From assembly GCA_030035585.1 (NCBI GenBank), contig CM057472.1:91261601-91325600 (forward strand): a DNA stretch of 64,000 nucleotides, read 5' to 3'. A program made the translations under genes and the position numbers. The stretch is from Dugong dugon (lineage: Eukaryota > Chordata > Mammalia > Sirenia > Dugongidae). The notes beneath the pieces are model-generated. The model was not told the DNA's origin, did no database searches, and was given only the letters and a program-made list of their open reading frames with translations. Below are positions 36,486 through 47,945 of the stretch, in pieces (position 1 is the first letter of the stretch; every line of letters starts with the position of its first letter).

Positions 36486-37548
36486 ATAGGACACGGATAT
36501 TAAAAGACTACAATGAGTGTTGAGGAAAATAGATTGCAAGGTGAATTTCACCAGGGTACCAGAAAATATAAAAAAGAATATAACAAAATTTTAAAATTAA
36601 AAATGGAATAATTAAAATATAAATACTTGTTTATTAGTTATTATAAATATACCACAATAACATAAGATGTTAGTAATAGGGGAAATTTGATGTGGGGAAT
36701 ACAAAAACTCTGTACACTATCTTCACAATTTTTCTGCAAATCTAAAACTATTCTAAAATTAAAAATTATTTTAAAAAATGAAATAATTGAAATTAAGAGT
36801 TTAAAACATGGGTTAAAAAATGGGTTAGAGGAAGACAGAGGATTCATCAAAAGAATGAGAACTCAGTCAAAAATATCAGGGATGAACTATGAAGAAGAAA
36901 TTGATGGAAAAATTCAAAGGAAGTATAAAATAAATATGGAAAAGAGTCAAAACCTTTAACTTATTTGTAAGTGAAGCCACAGAAATAGAGGAGAAAGAAA
37001 TTTTTTTTTTCACAAGCAAAATTTTTAGCACAAGCAAAATTTAAAGAGATAATGGACAAGAAAGATACCTAGCCACAAATTCAGAAAGCTCTACAAACTT
37101 CAGTCAGGATAAATATAACGAACATCAAACCTGGGCATAATGTGAATCACAGCTGAAAACCAAACTCAAAGGAAAAATCTTAAAAGTATCCAGAAAAATC
37201 AGTAAAACTGGTAACTGACTCCTCAACAGAAATGATGAAGGCCAGAGACAATGGAAGAACATATTTAAAGTGCTGAGAAAAAAAAAAATCTGTCAACTTA
37301 GAATTCTATACTCAGTGAAAATATCCTTCAAAAGTGAAAGAAAAAAAAAAAAAAAAGACATTTTCAAATAAGCAAGAACTGTGAGACTGTGAGAAATCCT
37401 AGCCAGTACATCTCCCCAAAAAAATTCTAAAGGAAATTCTTCAGGAAGAAGAAAAATTATACTAAATGGAACTATGGAAATGTGAGAGGAAATGAGGAAC
37501 ACTGGAAAAAGATAATATGTGACTATTGATGGTATAAAATAATAATGA
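36486..37548 (+). mobile_element. Old L1 (L1M-type) ORF1-region fragment
   Basis: From about 36,960 the order matches the ORF1 3' half of an old mammalian L1: TCAGAAAGCTCTACAAAC, CAGCTGAAAACCAAACTC, CAGAAATGATGAAGGCCAGA, AGAATTCTATACTCAGTG, GAAATTCTTCAGGAAGAAG. No frame is open. 36,486-36,960 is AT-rich and less certain. A younger L1 is inserted at its right edge. Confidence 0.65.
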
Positions 37549-39164
37549 AACCATGCAGGCAAGAAGGCAATGGGATGACATATATAAAACCTTAAAAGAA
37601 AAAAATTGCCAGCCAACAATAATATATCCTGCAAAACTCTCGTTCAAATATGATGGTGAAATTAGGTTATTTCCAGATAAACAGAAATTAAGGGACTATG
37701 TAAAAACCAGACCAAACTTACAAGACTTATTAAAGGAAGTCCTTCAATCTGAGAACAATAACAGACTGCAGGCTGAATATAGGACACAGGATTGTACTAG
37801 CCAGATACCAACCTAGGAAATGAACTCTTAAGGGCTATGCAAAACCAAAAGAATTACAAAAGGGAACCAGAGAGGTTAATCTGTAAATGACAACAGCATC
37901 AGAACAATAAAAGGGGGAATAAATGATGTAGATGTAGAACCTTCTAATGGAGAGGAAGTCAAGCAATACCAAGTAATAATAGACTGGTTCAAATCTAGGA
38001 AGATAAGGGTAAATTTCACGGTAACCACAAAGAAAGTTAACAAACCTACTCATCAAAATAAAGAAGAAAAACATAAAGTCTCAGTAAAAACAAAACCTAC
38101 AAAAACAAAAGATATGAAAAAAAATCCACAAACAAAAGGAACTCAGCACAGGAGAGTAAGAGGAACAAAACTGGAGGACATTTTGCTGAGTGGAATAAGC
38201 CAATCAAAAAAGGACAAATATTGTATGAGGCCTCTGCTGTATAACTCATGTAAAAGTCTACACACAAAAAGAGACAACCTTTGCTGGTTACAAGGGATGG
38301 GGGGAAATAAATAGGTAACTGGCAACTTTGGTGAAGGGTAAGACAGTACACATTACTGGGGAAACCAGCATAACTTGTACAAGGAAAGGTCATGGAAGCT
38401 CCATAGACACTTCCAAACTCCCTGAGGGACTGAATTGCTGGGCAGAGGGCTGTGGAGACCAAGGTCTCGGGGAACATCTAGCTCAATTGGCATAACACAG
38501 TTTATAAAGACAATGTTCTACATTCTACCTTGATGAGTAGTGTCTGGGGTCTTAAAAGCCTGTGAGCAGCCATATAAGATACTCCACTGGACTCACCCCT
38601 TCAGGAGCAAGGGGGAATGAAGAGAACAAGATACAAAAAAGATTAGTCCAAAAGACTAATGGACCACAGCTATCACGGCCTCCACCTGACTGAGTCCAGT
38701 ACAGCTAGATGGTGCCCAGCTGTCGCCACTGACTGCTCTGACTGGGATCACAATAGAGGGTCCTGGGCAGAGCTGGAAAAGGATGTAGTAGAGAATTCTA
38801 ACTCACAAAAAAAAAGATCTGATTTAGTGGCCTGACAGAGACTGGAGAAACCCCAAGAGTATGGCCCCTGGACACCCTTTTAGCTCAGTGGTGAAGCCCC
38901 TCCTGAAGTTTACCGTTCAGTCGGGGATTGGACAGCCTCATAAAACAAAACAGGACTAATGAGGCACAGCAGTCCAGGGACAAGGACTAGAAGGCAGGAG
39001 GGGACAGGAAAGCTGGCGATAGGGAACCCAAGTTTGAGAAGGACAGTGTTGACATGTCGTGGGGTGGTTAACCATTGTCATAGGGCAATATGTGTACTAA
39101 CTATTTAATGAGAAACTATTTGTTCTGCAAACCTTTATCTAAGGTACAAAAAAAAAAAAAAAAA
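37549..39164 (+). mobile_element. L1 with internal deletion of nearly all ORF2
   Basis: It begins inside ORF1 (37,553-37,816, an 87-codon open piece of the ORF1 C-terminal domain, QARRQWDDIYKTLKEKNCQ) and continues through the inter-ORF spacer to GAGTAAGAGGAACAAA near 38,168. It then continues with ACTGGAGGACATTTTGCTGA, the last codons of ORF2, followed by a normal 3' UTR and an A-run at 39,148-39,164. Compared with the L1 at 23.7-30.9 kb, about 3.74 kb (26,156-29,898 there) is missing. Two or three bases (AA) are shared at the junction. No GT or AG splice dinucleotides lie at the breakpoints. No target duplication could be confirmed. Confidence 0.9.
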
Positions 39165-39390
39165 AGAATTATCTATGTGAGATCAAATTGACAACAGCAA
39201 CTCGAAAGATTTGTTGGGAAGCCCAGGGGACAGTGAGTTGAAGATAATGGTGATGGAATAATTTGGAAAAGGGTAGTAAGAATAGCAGTACCACTGGAAG
39301 AATGTAATCAGTGTCACTGAACTGTACATGTAGAAACTTTCAAAATGGTATAACTTTGGCTATGTATATTTTCACCAAAAAAAAAGGTCC
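39165..39390 (+). mobile_element. Old L1-type 3' end
   Basis: GAATAGCAGTACCACTGGAA, GAATGTAATCAGTGTCACTG, AACTGTACATGTAGAAAC, GGCTATGTATATTTTCACC then an A-run at 39,378-39,386. Confidence 0.65.
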
Positions 39391-39535
39391 TCAAAGTCGA
39401 GAAGGGAGAGTGTTGACATGTCGTAGGGTTGTTAACCAATGTCATAAAACAATATGTGTACTGACTGTCTAATGAGAAACTATCTGCTCTGGAAACCTTC
39501 ATCTAAAGTACAATAAAAAAATTAAAAAAAAATAA
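39391..39535 (+). mobile_element. Severely 5'-truncated L1, terminal 3' UTR only
   Basis: CTCAAAGTCGAGAAGGGAG, TGTTAACCAATGTCATAAAA, CTAATGAGAAACTATCTGC, AAGTACAATAAAAAAATT: the last 140 nt of the local L1 family with its A-tail, landing in the A-run of the preceding element. Confidence 0.85.
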
Positions 39536-40569
39536 TAATGAAAATTAACAGTGCAAGGTAATAGTTATTACAGCATAGTGTAGGGTTTAAATACACACAT
39601 GCACTTATATTTACTATATTTAAATATGTATTAAATGTAGTATCTATTTTTAAATTTTATCACAAAGATAGTATAAAAATTAGGATTGGAACTGGAGATA
39701 AGAGTTAAGTATTCTAAGGTTCGTGCCGTGTCTAGTGAGTGGAAAAGGAACTACTTAAAAGTATACTGTAATAAATTAAGGCTAAATGAAAAGAATTAGA
39801 CTATGCTTCTAGATTACCTGTTACTACTCACAGGGGTAGGCTCAAGCAACCTAGTATACATTTTTTCCACTCCCTAAAGGTATAGAGAAACACCCACGTG
39901 TACAATTAAATAAACAATAACAACATAATGCACGAAGTGTTATAACGATGATGTAAACATTGCTAATGAGAGAAAATAGGATTGGTATTCAAACCAAACT
40001 CGTGGGATCAAGGAAAGCTTCCTCAAAGAGCAAATCTGATGGATAGACATAAGTTACTTAGGGGTAAGTATGGAGGAATTAAAGGAAAATATAGGCAAAA
40101 AGAATATGTAAAAAGACCCAGAAATCATATTTTCAGAAGAGTAAAAATTATTCAGACTGGCTAAAGCATCATTGGAATGAAGAGCTTCTCATCTCCTTTA
40201 AATAGTTGAGCATAAGCAACGTGATATACATGTATGTTTCAGCTCTAATCATTGAATCTGGGCAGGAGAGTAGTTAAAGTACTGAAAAAGTCTAGTCAGA
40301 AACACACATTTGAAAATTTGAATCAGAAACCACATTCCTAGGGCAGCAATTACATGCACTTTAATTAGCTTTATTTTTGACCAGTATTAAAAGGTTTGTA
40401 AATCAGCATAATGAATAATAGAAATTATTTTTCATTGGTTAAATTAGAGATCTTCAAGATATTGTACAGATACTACATGCTTAAATTGAATGTATGATTT
40501 TATCGAGACCGGTAGCCTATAGAACCTTCAGAGTAAACCTGGAAAAAGATTTCTGAGCCATAGGGTAAG
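39536..40569. other. Unassigned AT-rich DNA
   Basis: No gene or named repeat. Confidence 0.5.
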
Positions 40570-40915
40570 CATATATTTAGCTTTAGAAAATATCATCAAG
40601 CAGTTTGTCAAAAGGGTTGACCCAATTTAGATACCTTCCGGAAGTGTATGGGAGTTCCAGTTGCTACAAATTTTCACTAATATTTGGTAATCTCAGTTTT
40701 TTAAATTTTGTTTTGTTTTGTTTTAATCTCAGCCACTAATGGAGGTCAAATGTTATCTCTTTGTGACAGTGTTCTTGATAAGTGATGATTCTGAACACTT
40801 TTTCATATACTATCAACCATTTGGATATCCTCTTTTGTGAAGGGCCTGCGCAAGACTTTTGTCCATATTTTAATTAGATTGTTATAGTCATTTCTTTGTC
40901 CTTTCTTTTGTGTTA
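40570..40915 (-). mobile_element. Old L1 ORF2 3'-region fragment
   Basis: Antisense landmarks TGGGAGTTCCAGTTGCTAC, TGTTATCTCTTTGTGACAG, TCTGAACACTTTTTCATATA, ACCATTTGGATATCCTCTTT, GCAAGACTTTTGTCCATATT follow the ORF2 end of old mammalian L1s. No open frame. Confidence 0.7.
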
Positions 40916-41459
40916 TTGGAAAATTTCTCAAGCTGATCTTCAAATTTACAGACATAACTTATGCATTATCCAGTTGGCCATTCACCACCTATTTTTCAGT
41001 TTTAAATACTTTTTTTTTATATTTTTCTTTAGGAAACAATCTTTCTGGAACCTTAGATGTTTCCTATTTAATAAATATAAGGTCTTTAATAACCATAGTG
41101 AGAATAAAGTTATATTTTTATAATCATTTCTCATATATATGTATATATATATTCCTCTTTAGGAACAATTATTCTGATTCCTTAGATTGTTTGCTTCTGA
41201 TTAACTCAATTTTCAGGCCAGCTCTTCCCATGTAGTAGCAATATGGCCACCAGCAGTACTTTAGTGTCATTCTCAAAGTTTAAATGCCCTTCACAAAGGG
41301 AAATTTTCTCTTTGCAACAATTTCACAAAAGTCCTGAACCTGGCTTTTCTAGGCCCAAGATGATCAGAAGCATCAATGTGTCCAAAGAGATGGATACACT
41401 AACCGGCTTAGATTTGGGTCATATGCCAACCCCAAGGTTGTTTGTTGTGGTCAAACCCA
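40916..41459. other. Unassigned DNA with (AT)n
   Basis: Short (AT)n at about 41,134-41,153. No gene. Confidence 0.5.
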
Positions 41460-41600
41460 CTCTTATGAATTGAATTGTGTTCCCAAAAGGAAGAATGATG
41501 AAGTCCTAACCCTGCACCAGTGGATATTACTTATTTGGGGATATAGGTTTTTCTTTGCAGATGTTATCAGTTAAGTTAATGAAGCCATTGGAAGATTTGC
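41460..41600 (+). mobile_element. MLT1-type LTR fragment
   Basis: TTATGAATTGAATTGTGTTC, GATGAAGTCCTAACCCTG, GGATATAGGTTTTTCTTTGC, GTTAAGTTAATGAAGCC: the 5' portion of a MaLR-type LTR. Confidence 0.65.
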
Positions 41601-41917
41601 CAAGGATCCTGCACATAGTAGGGACCTCTCATCCATAAACATTACTTAGAGCAATGTTGATATAATTCCCTTTTGCTACTGCTGATCTATTTGTTCTGTG
41701 ACCTAAATAGAATTTAAATCTGTGCCAATAATAATTTGACACTTTTTGAGTGTTTAACACTCACTTGAAAGAAGAACAAAAATAGACCAGTAAAAGTCAC
41801 ACTATATAAAAAAGAGATAACGCAGTTTGAATAGAACCAAAATCACATCATGTCAAACAGGTGTTGTGTCCCCCAGTTTAATTTACGACAAGCATTTCTA
41901 AGTATATTTAGATATTT
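41601..41917. other. Unassigned DNA
   Basis: No gene or named repeat. Confidence 0.5.
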
Positions 41918-42031
41918 TTGCTAATTGGCATATGTGAAGGCTGCAGTAGCATTGTGATCATGTGAAAATCTGCATTGCTAATTGGCATATGTGAAGGCTG
42001 CAGTAGCATTGTGATCATGTGAAAATCTGCA
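41918..42031. repeat. Perfect 57-bp tandem duplication
   Basis: Bases 41,918-41,974 and 41,975-42,031 are identical over 57 bp by my reading (each starts TTGCTAATTGGCATATGTGA and ends GTGAAAATCTGCA). No transposon boundaries are seen. Zero divergence implies a recent duplication or an assembly artefact. Confidence 0.93.
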
Positions 42032-42759
42032 AGGACATATAAAACAAAAGTAACAAGGTGGCAGTGACAGAGCAAAGGAATATCATGATCTGTAGAGGGA
42101 AGAATGATAAATTATCTCAGTAGGTGGTTCTAGGGGGTCCAATTCTTACAGTTACCTGTTTCCCCTCTAGCACAAAGCTCTCATTGCCTTACAAATGCTC
42201 TTGAAGAGAAAATTGGAGTCAGGAGAATTCTTATGCCTTGTCTTTGCAATAATTTTAAAGGACATATGGCTTTCAAATAGTACTGTTGGATTTGACGTTG
42301 GCAACAAGAGGTCGGTAAATATATTAATGATGGAAGGAAGAGACTGAAATATATGAAGGGTAAAATCCCAAATCACTGCCATAAACTCCTTGTTTCACAA
42401 AGCTGAACCCAAAGAGGTTATCTTTAGAGGAGTTAAAATCAGCAATCCTTGGAGATATGCAAAGTTTCAATGTGAATATTTAATTTTTTAAAATCTAACA
42501 GAAGAACTTTTCAAAGCTTTTCTGCCTACTATCCAGTCCAATTCAGAGACAGATTTTGAGAGGCATGTTTGTCTCGTGCTTTTGGCATTCCCCATACTAG
42601 GAGTGACTCACAACCTGTGAAAAGCAATAAATCTTTATTGAATATGTTCACCCCATTGTTGCCCCCATGGTTCAACACACGTTATACATCTGGAACAACG
42701 ACACTGACTATGCTGTTTTGAAGTGATCTGCTTAGAAATCTGTTACCTCCACAACACTG
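42032..42759. other. Unassigned DNA
   Basis: No gene or named repeat. Confidence 0.5.
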
Positions 42760-42872
42760 TGAGCTCCTTAAGCGAAAGAACAATTACTCAGCTCTGCGTC
42801 TCCAGCATCTAGCAAAGTGCATGACTCCAGGCGGGGCTCAATAAAGGGTTCTTAAATAAATAAATAAATGAT
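42760..42872 (+). repeat. L2-like 3' end
   Basis: GTGAGCTCCTTAAGCGAAAG, CAGCATCTAGCAAAGTGCAT, GGCTCAATAAAGGGTTC, then (AAAT)n: the L2 3' end in sense orientation. Confidence 0.6.
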
Positions 42873-43154
42873 TTAAGAGGATTGACATTTCAGGATGAGG
42901 ACTAACTATGGTAGGCCATCTCATTACTTCTAATTTAATCAAAGAATACTTAATTTTCCACGTATATTTTAAGACACCTGTTTGAGCAACATGAGTAGAT
43001 GAGACAGCAAATGAGACAGAAGAGGCAGTGTGAGAAGAAAAGGAGGTGTTTTGAGGTCAACATCTATTAATGTAGATATTTATTCCCAGTTAATACGTAA
43101 ATCAAATATTCTGGATTTGGAAATTAGCTTTGAAAAGTATGTTTAAACAGTTTT

Positions 43155-43350
43155 ACCTGATTATAAGCTGCCATCATGTTGATTCCAACTCATGCAATCC
43201 CACGTGTGTCAAGGTAGAACTATGCTCCACAAGGCTAATTTTTCTGAAGTAGATTGCAAAGCCTTTCTTCCAAGACACCTCTGGGTGGACTCAAACCTCC
43301 AACCTTTCATTTGGTGGCCAAGCTTGTTAACCATTTGCATCACTTAGGGA
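43155..43350 (-). repeat. AfroSINE, long form, diverged
   Basis: AAGCTGCCATCATGTTGATT, TTTTCTGAAGTAGATTGC, GGGTGGACTCAAACCTCC, TTAACCATTTGCATCACTTA. Confidence 0.88.
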
Positions 43351-43435
43351 CTACATTTAAATAGCAGGGATAGTGTACTGAGCAAGACAAAACTTAAAGA
43401 ACAAATACTGCAGTGGGATAAATCATTAACTGAAG

Positions 43436-44810
43436 TCAGTACATAAAAATAAACAAGGAGATTAGGTGCTGATAAATGCTATAAAGAGCATAAGAGAGAC
43501 TGAAGTGGCATAGCATCACAGCTAGTATGCTATGAGCCATGATCTCTGGGAGGGGACGTTTTATGATGAGAAGTAAGTGGCCATATGAAGATGTGGATAA
43601 GGAGTTTTTGAAACAGGAGAAACAGCAAGTGCAAAGGCCTAATATTGGAATAAGCTTCATATGTTCCAGAGACAGGAGAAAATGTCATTGTCAATGGAGT
43701 TTGTTTAACACTGGGTAGGTAGAGATCAAATTGAAGAGCAAGAAAAATAATAAGTTCTGTAGGACTTTACCAGTATTATTCACTGGTATGCACTTGGGTG
43801 GTGCCAGTTGTTAAAAGTGTTAAAGCTTTGAAATATTTCTCTACTGTTTGATAGACAGGCACAGATCAAATTCCCCCACATGCTTACTTTGGTGACCCAG
43901 CCCATACTCTGAGGCCCATTATTCCTCCTCATGCTCTTCATGATCCATCAACTAAAGCTTAAATGAGATCCAGAACTGCAGCCCCTAGGATCTTACTTTA
44001 ACACTCTCGCCTGTGCTTAATCTGATTTGTTAGTGTTCTTGCTGTGTCTAGTGATAAATATTTTGAATAACACTTTTGATCTTGGGCAATGGAGATACAT
44101 GTGGATATCATTAAAAGAGCAATGGACAGTTTTCAAATAAAAGAGAACAATTAAATGATTTGAAATTTAAAAAGATTACTCTGGCTACTATGTGGACCCT
44201 GGGAGGGACTAGAAATAGGAGTTTAAGCAAGTGTAGGTTATTTGAAGGTCGGGAACGATGGTGATTGAGATTAGAATTGAAACAATAGAGATAACAAATG
44301 GTTAGATTCAGTATATAATTTGGTGATAAAGTTGTTTTTATTTTCAATTGACATTTAGGATATGAGATTTGAAAGAAAGAGGAATCAAGAACGATTCTTA
44401 ACTAATTGGTCTGAGCAACTAGTGTGTAATAATGCATCTTACTGAGGTTGAAAAAGGCATAGGGGATCAGGAGCAGGTTTTTGAAAGAGTAGGAATCAAT
44501 AGTTATATTTTAACAAAGTTAGGTTTAAAATAGCCATTAGACATCCAATTGGAGATGTTGAGCTGATGGTTGAGTATATAGGGATAGTTCCAAGCAGCAA
44601 ACATGCATCTAGGACTAATAAACAAGTAAGATGATGTTTGAAGCTTGGGAATTCTACCTAGTGGGCATAGGTAGAGTATGTATAGATGGGAAGAAAGGAG
44701 AACCAAGGATAATGTCTTTGGGAAACTCTAATATTTAAATATAGAGGAGAAGAATCCAGTAAACAGGATTAAACTACCGGTTAGGTAGGTGAAAAATGAG
44801 GTAAGTGATG
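43436..44810. repeat. Old noncoding interspersed repeat, unnamed
   Basis: Familiar mammalian repeat order: GATTAGGTGCTGATAAATGC, AACAGCAAGTGCAAAGGCC, AAAAAGATTACTCTGGCTAC, AGCCATTAGACATCCAATTG, GGAGATGTTGAGCTGATGG. There is a break at about 43,790-44,110. Family name not recalled. Confidence 0.5.
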
Positions 44811-45359
44811 TTTTAGAATAAAAGAAAAGAAAGTAAATATTTCAAGTAGGAGATTACCTTAAATTTGAGAATTCAATATTTTCCAGTCGTATCCATCCTT
44901 CTCAATTACAGTAATAAAGCCATCCCCACATGGCATTAGCTGGGAACATGACCACCCAGCTAGAGACCATATTTCCCACTTACCCTTCTATCTAAAAGTG
45001 AAGCCATAGAACTAACTGTTGGCCAAAGAGATGTAACCACAATCACTGTGTGCAATGTCTGTGTCAAATACTTTAGAAAGGAGATGTTTGCTCTTTGCAC
45101 TCTCTTTCCCACTTGCTGGGAAATGGAGGCAACTGGTGCAGTGGCCTTGGATCCAGAGATGGACTCTTTGTGTTGACAATGACTGCATCATGGCACCAAC
45201 CCAGGTCTGCTAATTTCCGGACTATTAAGTACAATAAAAATGTATTTCTGCTTTACCATAAGCCTCTGTGGTTTTGAGTAACGAATTCAAAGATGAACTT
45301 GTTTTGTTAGGATTTACTGGACTATTGATAGGGGCTGGTGGCCTTGAAGGAGCCCTTCA
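44811..45359. other. Unassigned; LTR/MER-like segment
   Basis: 44,890-45,280 resembles an old LTR-type repeat by word order (TTGGCCAAAGAGATGTAACC; AATTTCCGGACTATTAAG), not named. No gene. Confidence 0.35.
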
Positions 45360-45500
45360 TTGCACAAATATTTACTGATTACACACAACGTTGCCAGGAA
45401 CTGTTGTAATTGCTAGATACAACAGTGAACAAAACAGACAAAAATCTCAGCCCTCATTTAGCTCACATTGTAAGCAAGAATTTATTTCTGAGGTTAGCTT
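45360..45500 (-). repeat. L2-like or related old repeat
   Basis: TTGCACAAATATTTACTGAT, GCCAGGAACTGTTGTAATTG, GATACAACAGTGAACAAAAC, CCTCATTTAGCTCACATTGT in antisense. Confidence 0.5.
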
Positions 45501-45769
45501 ATCTTGCCTATCCTTCTCAGCCTTTCCAATCTTCCATTTGTATTGGCTGCTGCTTCTTGCCAACAATAAAGGGGTCTAAACTACCTCCTCCTATTCCTTG
45601 CAGATACTAATTGAATAAAATCTATTCAGTGAAGCAAGCCGTTCTTCCCACTAAGAATCTCTGAGCATTAATATTTTACACCTACAACATACGTTTTTTG
45701 TTAATTTTCACACTGTAGTTGTGTTCTGTATTCTCATACCTGTGCAAACTACTAGATTGTGTATATATG

Positions 45770-45850
45770 ATAAGGACTTGTCCTGTTTATTTTCTATATC
45801 CCAAGTGCGTAATGCACGTGCTCAATAAACGCTGGTTGAATATGTGATAC
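45770..45850 (+). repeat. L2-like 3' end
   Basis: ACTTGTCCTGTTTATTTTC, TAATGCACGTGCTCAATAAA, CGCTGGTTGAATATG. Confidence 0.55.
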
Positions 45851-47639
45851 AAATTCTACCATACATCTTTTAGTCATTTGTTTATTCATTTATTTATCAA
45901 ACTATTTTTATGACTGCTATGAATATGTCTTGGGTCTAATACTCAAGAATTTACTCCGTCAGAGGGCATATAGAGAAGGAAAAGACGTTTGGAAAACGAA
46001 AAGTTGACTTCAAACTCTCATTAACTGTTTAGGTCTTTTATAATTTTAATATAGCTTCTTTTAATATTTTAAATGATATATACAGGACGCTGTCACTGCT
46101 GAATGCTCAACCTGCCAGCAACAGAGACCAGCGCTGAGCCCCTGATATGGCACTGCTCCTTGAGAATATAAACTGGTCACTGAGTGGCAAATTGATTGTA
46201 TGTATCTATTCTAGGAATGGACAAGTTCTTGGCCAGCACCACTTTCAAGGGCTTACAGTGTGTTTGCTCTGCTGGTACAAGATCACATATAACATCAGGT
46301 CATACTAAGCGACAGACTTAACAGCAATAAAGGGGCATGAAAGGATCTATAACAACTGTATAGACTGGTCATATCACATACCACACTCCAAGAAGCTGCT
46401 TATCTAATAGAACATCATACAGCTTATTGAAGGCAAAACCAAAGCCCCAGAAAGGAGGGAATACTTTTCAAGAATAGGGTGCAATCCTCTAGGACACAGG
46501 ATGTACCTTGAACCAAAGAGATTTATGTGCTGCTTTTCCCCCAGAAGGAAGAAAACATGGTTGTTACTGGAATTTGCAGTATATTAATAAAGTTTACATT
46601 TAATGATAAAATAAATTCTTAATTATTAGACAATGAAACATTGAAATTCACGTAAGGAAAAAACTTATTCCAAAGCAAACTTATTTTTGAAGGAACTAAA
46701 ACATGGGATTTCAAACAACTTAATGTGATATACATAGATCATATTTTTTTATTTCTGAATCGGTCTAATATTGTATTAACTTGTTTATAAAGAAAGGTAA
46801 TATATGAAATGAGAGAAAAGGTGAGCCACATTTTCACACAAATTCAAAAATAAGATTCAATTTATGTTTAGATCAAAGATCATATTCACTCCTTCATCTC
46901 AAATCTTAATTGTATTGTAATGGTTGTAGCAAAATAGCCCAGCTGGTGGTAGCTGCATAATATATTTGCGAAGTGGCAATTTTCCACATACAGGATGTGT
47001 CAATTTTCTAAGAACAGAGAAATTCTTTAATTACTATGGTTTCTCCTTATTGACACTTTAGAGATTTCTTTCTCAATTCAGATCAGCTGGGACATCGTTT
47101 ACCCATGCAAAGCAACAACTGTAAGCTTCAACACATATTTGCATCTATAAAGTGAAACACATGTTTGAAGCGGTGCTTTTTACATTTAGGCTGGCAAGCT
47201 CATGCACATCCATTCATAAAGCAAGTTTGCATGTACATTCAAGGTAATGACAGAAGCATGGTATGTGCCTGTTATTCTTTAAAGTATCTGTAAAGAGTTC
47301 TACGATCCTTGACAAAGATTACAGTACAGAAAGAGTCCATGCTAAGGTAAGGCACATACTATGGCTTTGTTATACTATAATATGCAAATGGAATTGTCCC
47401 TCTTGTGATTTGCCATATGTATTGTTTGTTTGATTTTTTTTTCATAACTAGGAAATAACTTCCCAGCAAGTTTGAACCTGCATGAATGCGTCATGTAGAC
47501 TCTGTAGGTTCTGAACTCATTTCTCTGGTTTCAAATTTCGAAGCGTGATGGTGAAAGGAGAACGGTCAGGATGTTAAAGCTCTGAACACAGACAGAAATA
47601 AGAAACATGGGATAGTTGAGCTCTAAGGAAGTGAAGAGT
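45851..47639. other. Unassigned, possibly unique DNA
   Basis: No repeat recognised. The right part (about 47,100-47,390) holds several octamer-like words, listed separately. Confidence 0.4.
47104..47389. promoter_or_regulatory. Cluster of octamer (POU) motifs
   Basis: Perfect ATTTGCAT at 47,137-47,144 and perfect ATGCAAAT at 47,382-47,389, with 7/8 matches ATGCAAAG at 47,105-47,112 and GTTTGCAT at 47,225-47,232. AT-rich DNA yields such words by chance, so the regulatory call is weak. Confidence 0.2.
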
Positions 47640-47650
47640 TCATCTAGTCT

Positions 47651-47934
47651 GTTGCTGTTGTTAGCTGCCATGGAACCCACCCCTGACTCATGGTGACCAT
47701 GTGCACGACCATGGGGTTTTCATTGGCTGATTTTTTGGAACTAGATCTCCAGGATTTTCTTCCTAGACTGTATTAGTCTGTAAGCGACACTGAGGCCTGT
47801 TCAGCATCATAGCAACATGCAAGCCTCCATTGAAAGACAGGTGGTGGCTGCACATGAGGTGCATTGGCCAGGAATTGAACCCAGGTCTCCCAAACGGAAG
47901 GCGAGAGTTCTACCACTGTACCACCGATGCCCTG
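47651..47934 (-). repeat. tRNA-Gly-headed SINE with RTE-derived body and tail
   Basis: Read on the minus strand, the first part (47,931 down to about 47,859) is a near complete tRNA-Gly. The body that follows (GGAGGCTTGCATGTTGCTAT, GATGCTGAACAGGCC) matches the 5' UTR of the RTE near 61.64 kb. The 3' part (TTCCAAAAAATCAGCCAATG; CACCATGAGTCAG; GCAGCTAACAACAACAG) is the RTE-type tail. Flanks TCATCTAGTCT (47,640-47,650) and TCATCTAGACT (47,935-47,945) form an 11-bp target duplication with one mismatch. Confidence 0.92.
47859..47931 (-). other. tRNA-Gly-like head of the SINE (pol III promoter)
   Basis: Reads GCATCGGTGGTACAGTGGTA at the 5' end and GGTTCAATTCC (B box, one change from the consensus) followed by TGGCCAATGCA. 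The acceptor arm halves GCATCGG and CCAATGC pair with one mismatch. At the anticodon position it reads TCC, a Gly anticodon. It is the SINE promoter rather than a tRNA gene, because the sequence runs straight on into the SINE body. Confidence 0.88.
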
Positions 47935-47945
47935 TCATCTAGACT

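Noticed and set aside
37549..39164. ORF2 loss in this L1 as a spliced-RNA insertion
   Set aside because: Neither breakpoint has splice-site dinucleotides; the good GTAAGA word lies upstream of the junction and is retained.
1127..42870. Several microsatellites considered as CRISPR-like or regulatory arrays
   Set aside because: Simple (CAT)n, (TTTA)n, (AC)n, (AAAT)n runs without spacers; ordinary in mammalian DNA.
47859..47931. A functional tRNA-Gly gene
   Set aside because: The sequence continues into a SINE body and the whole unit is bounded by a TSD; acceptor stem has a mismatch and the B box a change.
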